Below are positions 62,123 to 64,000 of a stretch of DNA of 64,000 bases, one piece after another. The stretch lies in NCBI RefSeq assembly GCF_003985155.1, contig NZ_ML133686.1:156001-220000 (forward strand), given 5' to 3'. The position numbers and the translations under genes were made by a program. Numbering within the stretch: the stretch's first letter is position 1; each line of letters opens with the position of its first letter. Source of the stretch: Rhizobium vallis. GTDB taxonomy: Bacteria; Pseudomonadota; Alphaproteobacteria; Rhizobiales; Rhizobiaceae. The notes under the pieces are model-generated. The model was given only the letters and a program-made list of their open reading frames with translations. It was not told the origin of the DNA and made no database searches.

Positions 62123-63441
62123 CGGCTGATATTCCCATCCTGTCGGGGCTGATGTGGCCGAGGACGCTGCGATCGCGGATCTTTCTCATCCTTTTGATCG
62201 GCCTGGCCCTCGCCTATGGGCTCTCCTTCAGCGTGCTCTACATGGAGCGCACCATGTCGGCCAAGGCTGTCATGCTCGGCACGCTGGAGAACGATGTCGC
62301 AACGTCGATCGCCGTTCTCGACCGGCTTGCGCCCGGCCAGCGCGTTGATCTGGTGGATCGGCTGAGCCGCGGTAATTACCGCTTCGTGCTCGGGCCTGGC
62401 CTTCCCGGCGTACCTGATGCAACAAGCAAGGGGGCCGAGATTCTCGGAAAGATCGAGGAGGCCGTCGGGCATCGCTTTCCGATCCGTATCGAACGGATTC
62501 CCGGCGAGGTAAGCCGGTTGCAGGCGCATCTGACGCTGAGCGACGGGAGCCCGCTGACGATTGATGTCACGCCGAGGGGCGTCATGCCGATCGCCGCATG
62601 GCTGCCTTACGTTTTCGCCGTCCAGATGGCGCTGCTCATTCTCTGCGCCTGGTTTGCGGTCCGCCAGGCGATCCGGCCGCTCGGCGAGCTTGCCGCCGCC
62701 GCCGATGCACTCGATCCCAACAAGGACAGCCCCGCCTTGAGCGAGACGGGGCCGAGCGAAGTCGCGCATGCCGCAAGAGCGTTCAATGCCATGCGGGAAA
62801 GGATCGCGCACTACCTCGAAGAGCGCGTCCAGATCCTTGCGGCAATCTCACACGATCTGCAGACGCCGATCACCCGCATGCGGCTGCGCGCCGACATGGC
62901 CGAGGATTCGCCTGAGAGAGACAAGCTGGTGAATGATCTCGGCGAGATCCAGCGCCTCGTCCAGGACGGCATCGCCTATGCGCGCAGCGCCCACGGCAGT
63001 GGCGAAAAGAACGCCCGCATCGATCTCTCCTCCTTCATCGACAGCATATCCTACGACTACCAGGATATCGGCAAGGCGGTTACGGTCGTCGGGCTGGTCC
63101 AGGGCGCTGTTTTCACCAAGCCGCACGCCCTTCGCCGCATCCTGTCGAACTTCATCGACAATGCGCTGAAATTTGCCGGCGCCGCCGAAATCAGCGTCGG
63201 GCGCGGTGCGGGAGGCGATTTCGTCATCACCGTCATGGATCGCGGGCCGGGAATCCCCGACGATATGCTTGACGCCGCCATGCAGCCTTTCTTCCGGCTC
63301 GAGCAATCCCGCAACCGGGAGACAGGCGGGACGGGCCTCGGCCTGGCGATCGCCCAGCAGCTGACGGCCAAGATCGGCGGTACGCTCCGGCTCTACAATC
63401 GCGACGGTGGCGGGCTGGCGGCAGAAGTCACCATCCGGTGA
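62119..63441 (+). CDS. sensor histidine kinase of the OmpR/EnvZ type
   Basis: 440 residues. Two membrane spans (about 20-41 and 160-180) enclose a periplasmic sensor of about 115 residues. HAMP (about 180-232), phospho-acceptor His245 in ISHDLQTPITRMRLRADM, and the HATPase with NFIDNALKFAG, DRGPGIP and GTGLGLAIA follow. Partner of the response regulator, co-translated through the ATGA overlap. The signal is unknown; neighbours point to envelope redox or xenobiotic stress. Confidence 0.93.
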   Translation: MTADIPILSGLMWPRTLRSRIFLILLIGLALAYGLSFSVLYMERTMSAKAVMLGTLENDVATSIAVLDRLAPGQRVDLVDRLSRGNYRFVLGPGLPGVPDATSKGAEILGKIEEAVGHRFPIRIERIPGEVSRLQAHLTLSDGSPLTIDVTPRGVMPIAAWLPYVFAVQMALLILCAWFAVRQAIRPLGELAAAADALDPNKDSPALSETGPSEVAHAARAFNAMRERIAHYLEERVQILAAISHDLQTPITRMRLRADMAEDSPERDKLVNDLGEIQRLVQDGIAYARSAHGSGEKNARIDLSSFIDSISYDYQDIGKAVTVVGLVQGAVFTKPHALRRILSNFIDNALKFAGAAEISVGRGAGGDFVITVMDRGPGIPDDMLDAAMQPFFRLEQSRNRETGGTGLGLAIAQQLTAKIGGTLRLYNRDGGGLAAEVTIR

Positions 63442-63632
63442 TGGCATTAGCCGCCAGAAAATTTCGCGATGTTTTGTATGGGAAGATATCGTGGATACCG
63501 GATGCTACGTTTTGTGACATTTCGGCCGATTCCGGAAACATGCCTGAAATATCAGCGGCTCAAACCACACTCCGTCAACCCGGCCGCACACCGCGGCCAG
63601 TCGCCGATGGCGACGCAAACAAGGAGTGTTCC

Positions 63633-64000
63633 ATGACAAAGATCGAGAAGGTTCTCTATACCGGCAAGACCCACACCACAGGCGGACGCGACGGCGCTTC
63701 GCACAGCGATGACGGGGAACTGAACATCAAGCTGTCGCCTCCCGGCAGCAGCCGCGCCGGCACCAACCCCGAACAGCTTTTTGCCGCTGGCTGGTCCGCC
63801 TGCTTTATCGGCGCAATCGGCTTTGCTGCCGCTAACCAGAAGGTCAAGCTGCCGGCCGATCTTGCCGTCGATGCCGAGATCGACCTCGGAACCGGCAATG
63901 GCGGCTATTTCCTGCAGGCCCGGCTGAAGGTCAGCATGCCTGGGATCGAAGCGGATGTCGCGAAGGCGATTATCGAGGAGGCTCATCAGACTTGCCCTTA
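63633..64000 (+). CDS. ohr: organic hydroperoxide resistance protein (3' partial)
   Basis: The first 122 residues are present; the window ends before the stop. OsmC/Ohr fold with peroxidatic Cys57 (GWSACFIGA) and resolving Cys121 (HQTCP). Ohr reduces organic hydroperoxides with lipoyl-type electron donors. ATG 63633 follows AAGGAG. The usual OhrR regulator gene is not within the window on the left side. The 191-base upstream gap has no recognised Ohr operator. Confidence 0.93.
   Translation, partial: MTKIEKVLYTGKTHTTGGRDGASHSDDGELNIKLSPPGSSRAGTNPEQLFAAGWSACFIGAIGFAAANQKVKLPADLAVDAEIDLGTGNGGYFLQARLKVSMPGIEADVAKAIIEEAHQTCP

Overview
The window looks like chromosomal DNA of a fast-growing Rhizobium (R. 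etli / R. leguminosarum type). It has high GC and densely packed short operons. Lineage-typical genes include the end of the acpXL-lpxXL cluster, which makes the C28 very-long-chain acyl group of rhizobial lipid A, a RopA/Omp2-type alpha-proteobacterial porin, and split cobS/cobT. No tRNA, rRNA, prophage, IS element or CRISPR array was seen, so this is mostly core genome with accessory islets. Names rest on recognised motifs in the translated sequence; no database search was run.

Layout. 1-4.2 kb: fabF2XL (5' truncated by the window), fabF1XL, adh2XL and lpxXL. 4.3-12.2 kb: a PAS protein, a VOC/SRPBCC pair with an AraC regulator, gnd with a clear terminator, a ParDE toxin-antitoxin pair, an acetyltransferase, a methyltransferase, and ddlA beside a C39-like peptidase. 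12.4-25.8 kb: a carbohydrate regulon with a LacI regulator, a divergent CUT1 sugar ABC transporter, a GH2 beta-mannosidase, a TIM-barrel epimerase, a Gfo/Idh dehydrogenase, an aldo-keto reductase and a GH43 xylosidase. Together these could import plant cell-wall oligosaccharides, cleave them and oxidise the products.

25.8-41 kb: structured intergenic repeats, an ABC-2 exporter, an SDR lacking its usual Tyr/Lys, a LysR regulator, a DMT protein, then a complete valine-codon attenuator placed in front of a Bcr/CflA-type MFS exporter. These are followed by a retropepsin-like protease, DUF1289, cobS/cobT, dgkA, a DivJ/PleC-like kinase, a secreted nuclease with an Fe-S uracil-DNA glycosylase, an Lrp regulator and the porin.

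41-54.6 kb: LysR, AlkD-like, 3-hydroxyisobutyrate dehydrogenase-like and SsuD genes; two ArsR-SRPBCC modules flanking two DUF1801 genes and a small membrane gene with an apparent ATT start; GST, a TPR methyltransferase, DUF2270, Usg, and an amino-acid ABC importer without a local ATPase. 54.9-64 kb: a large OmpA protein with a low-complexity region, an esterase, a DipZ-like CcdA-thioredoxin fusion, a Tat-exported hydrolase, an OmpR-type two-component system, and ohr (3' truncated by the window).

The most notable observations are: the textbook branched-chain amino-acid attenuator, probably translated from a leaderless mRNA, controlling an MFS exporter rather than ilv/leu genes; FabF2XL with Glu at the catalytic Cys position, suggesting a KS-alpha/KS-beta-like pair; phased GATACA repeats upstream of the two-component region; and intergenic inverted repeats whose hairpin stems differ by compensatory changes.
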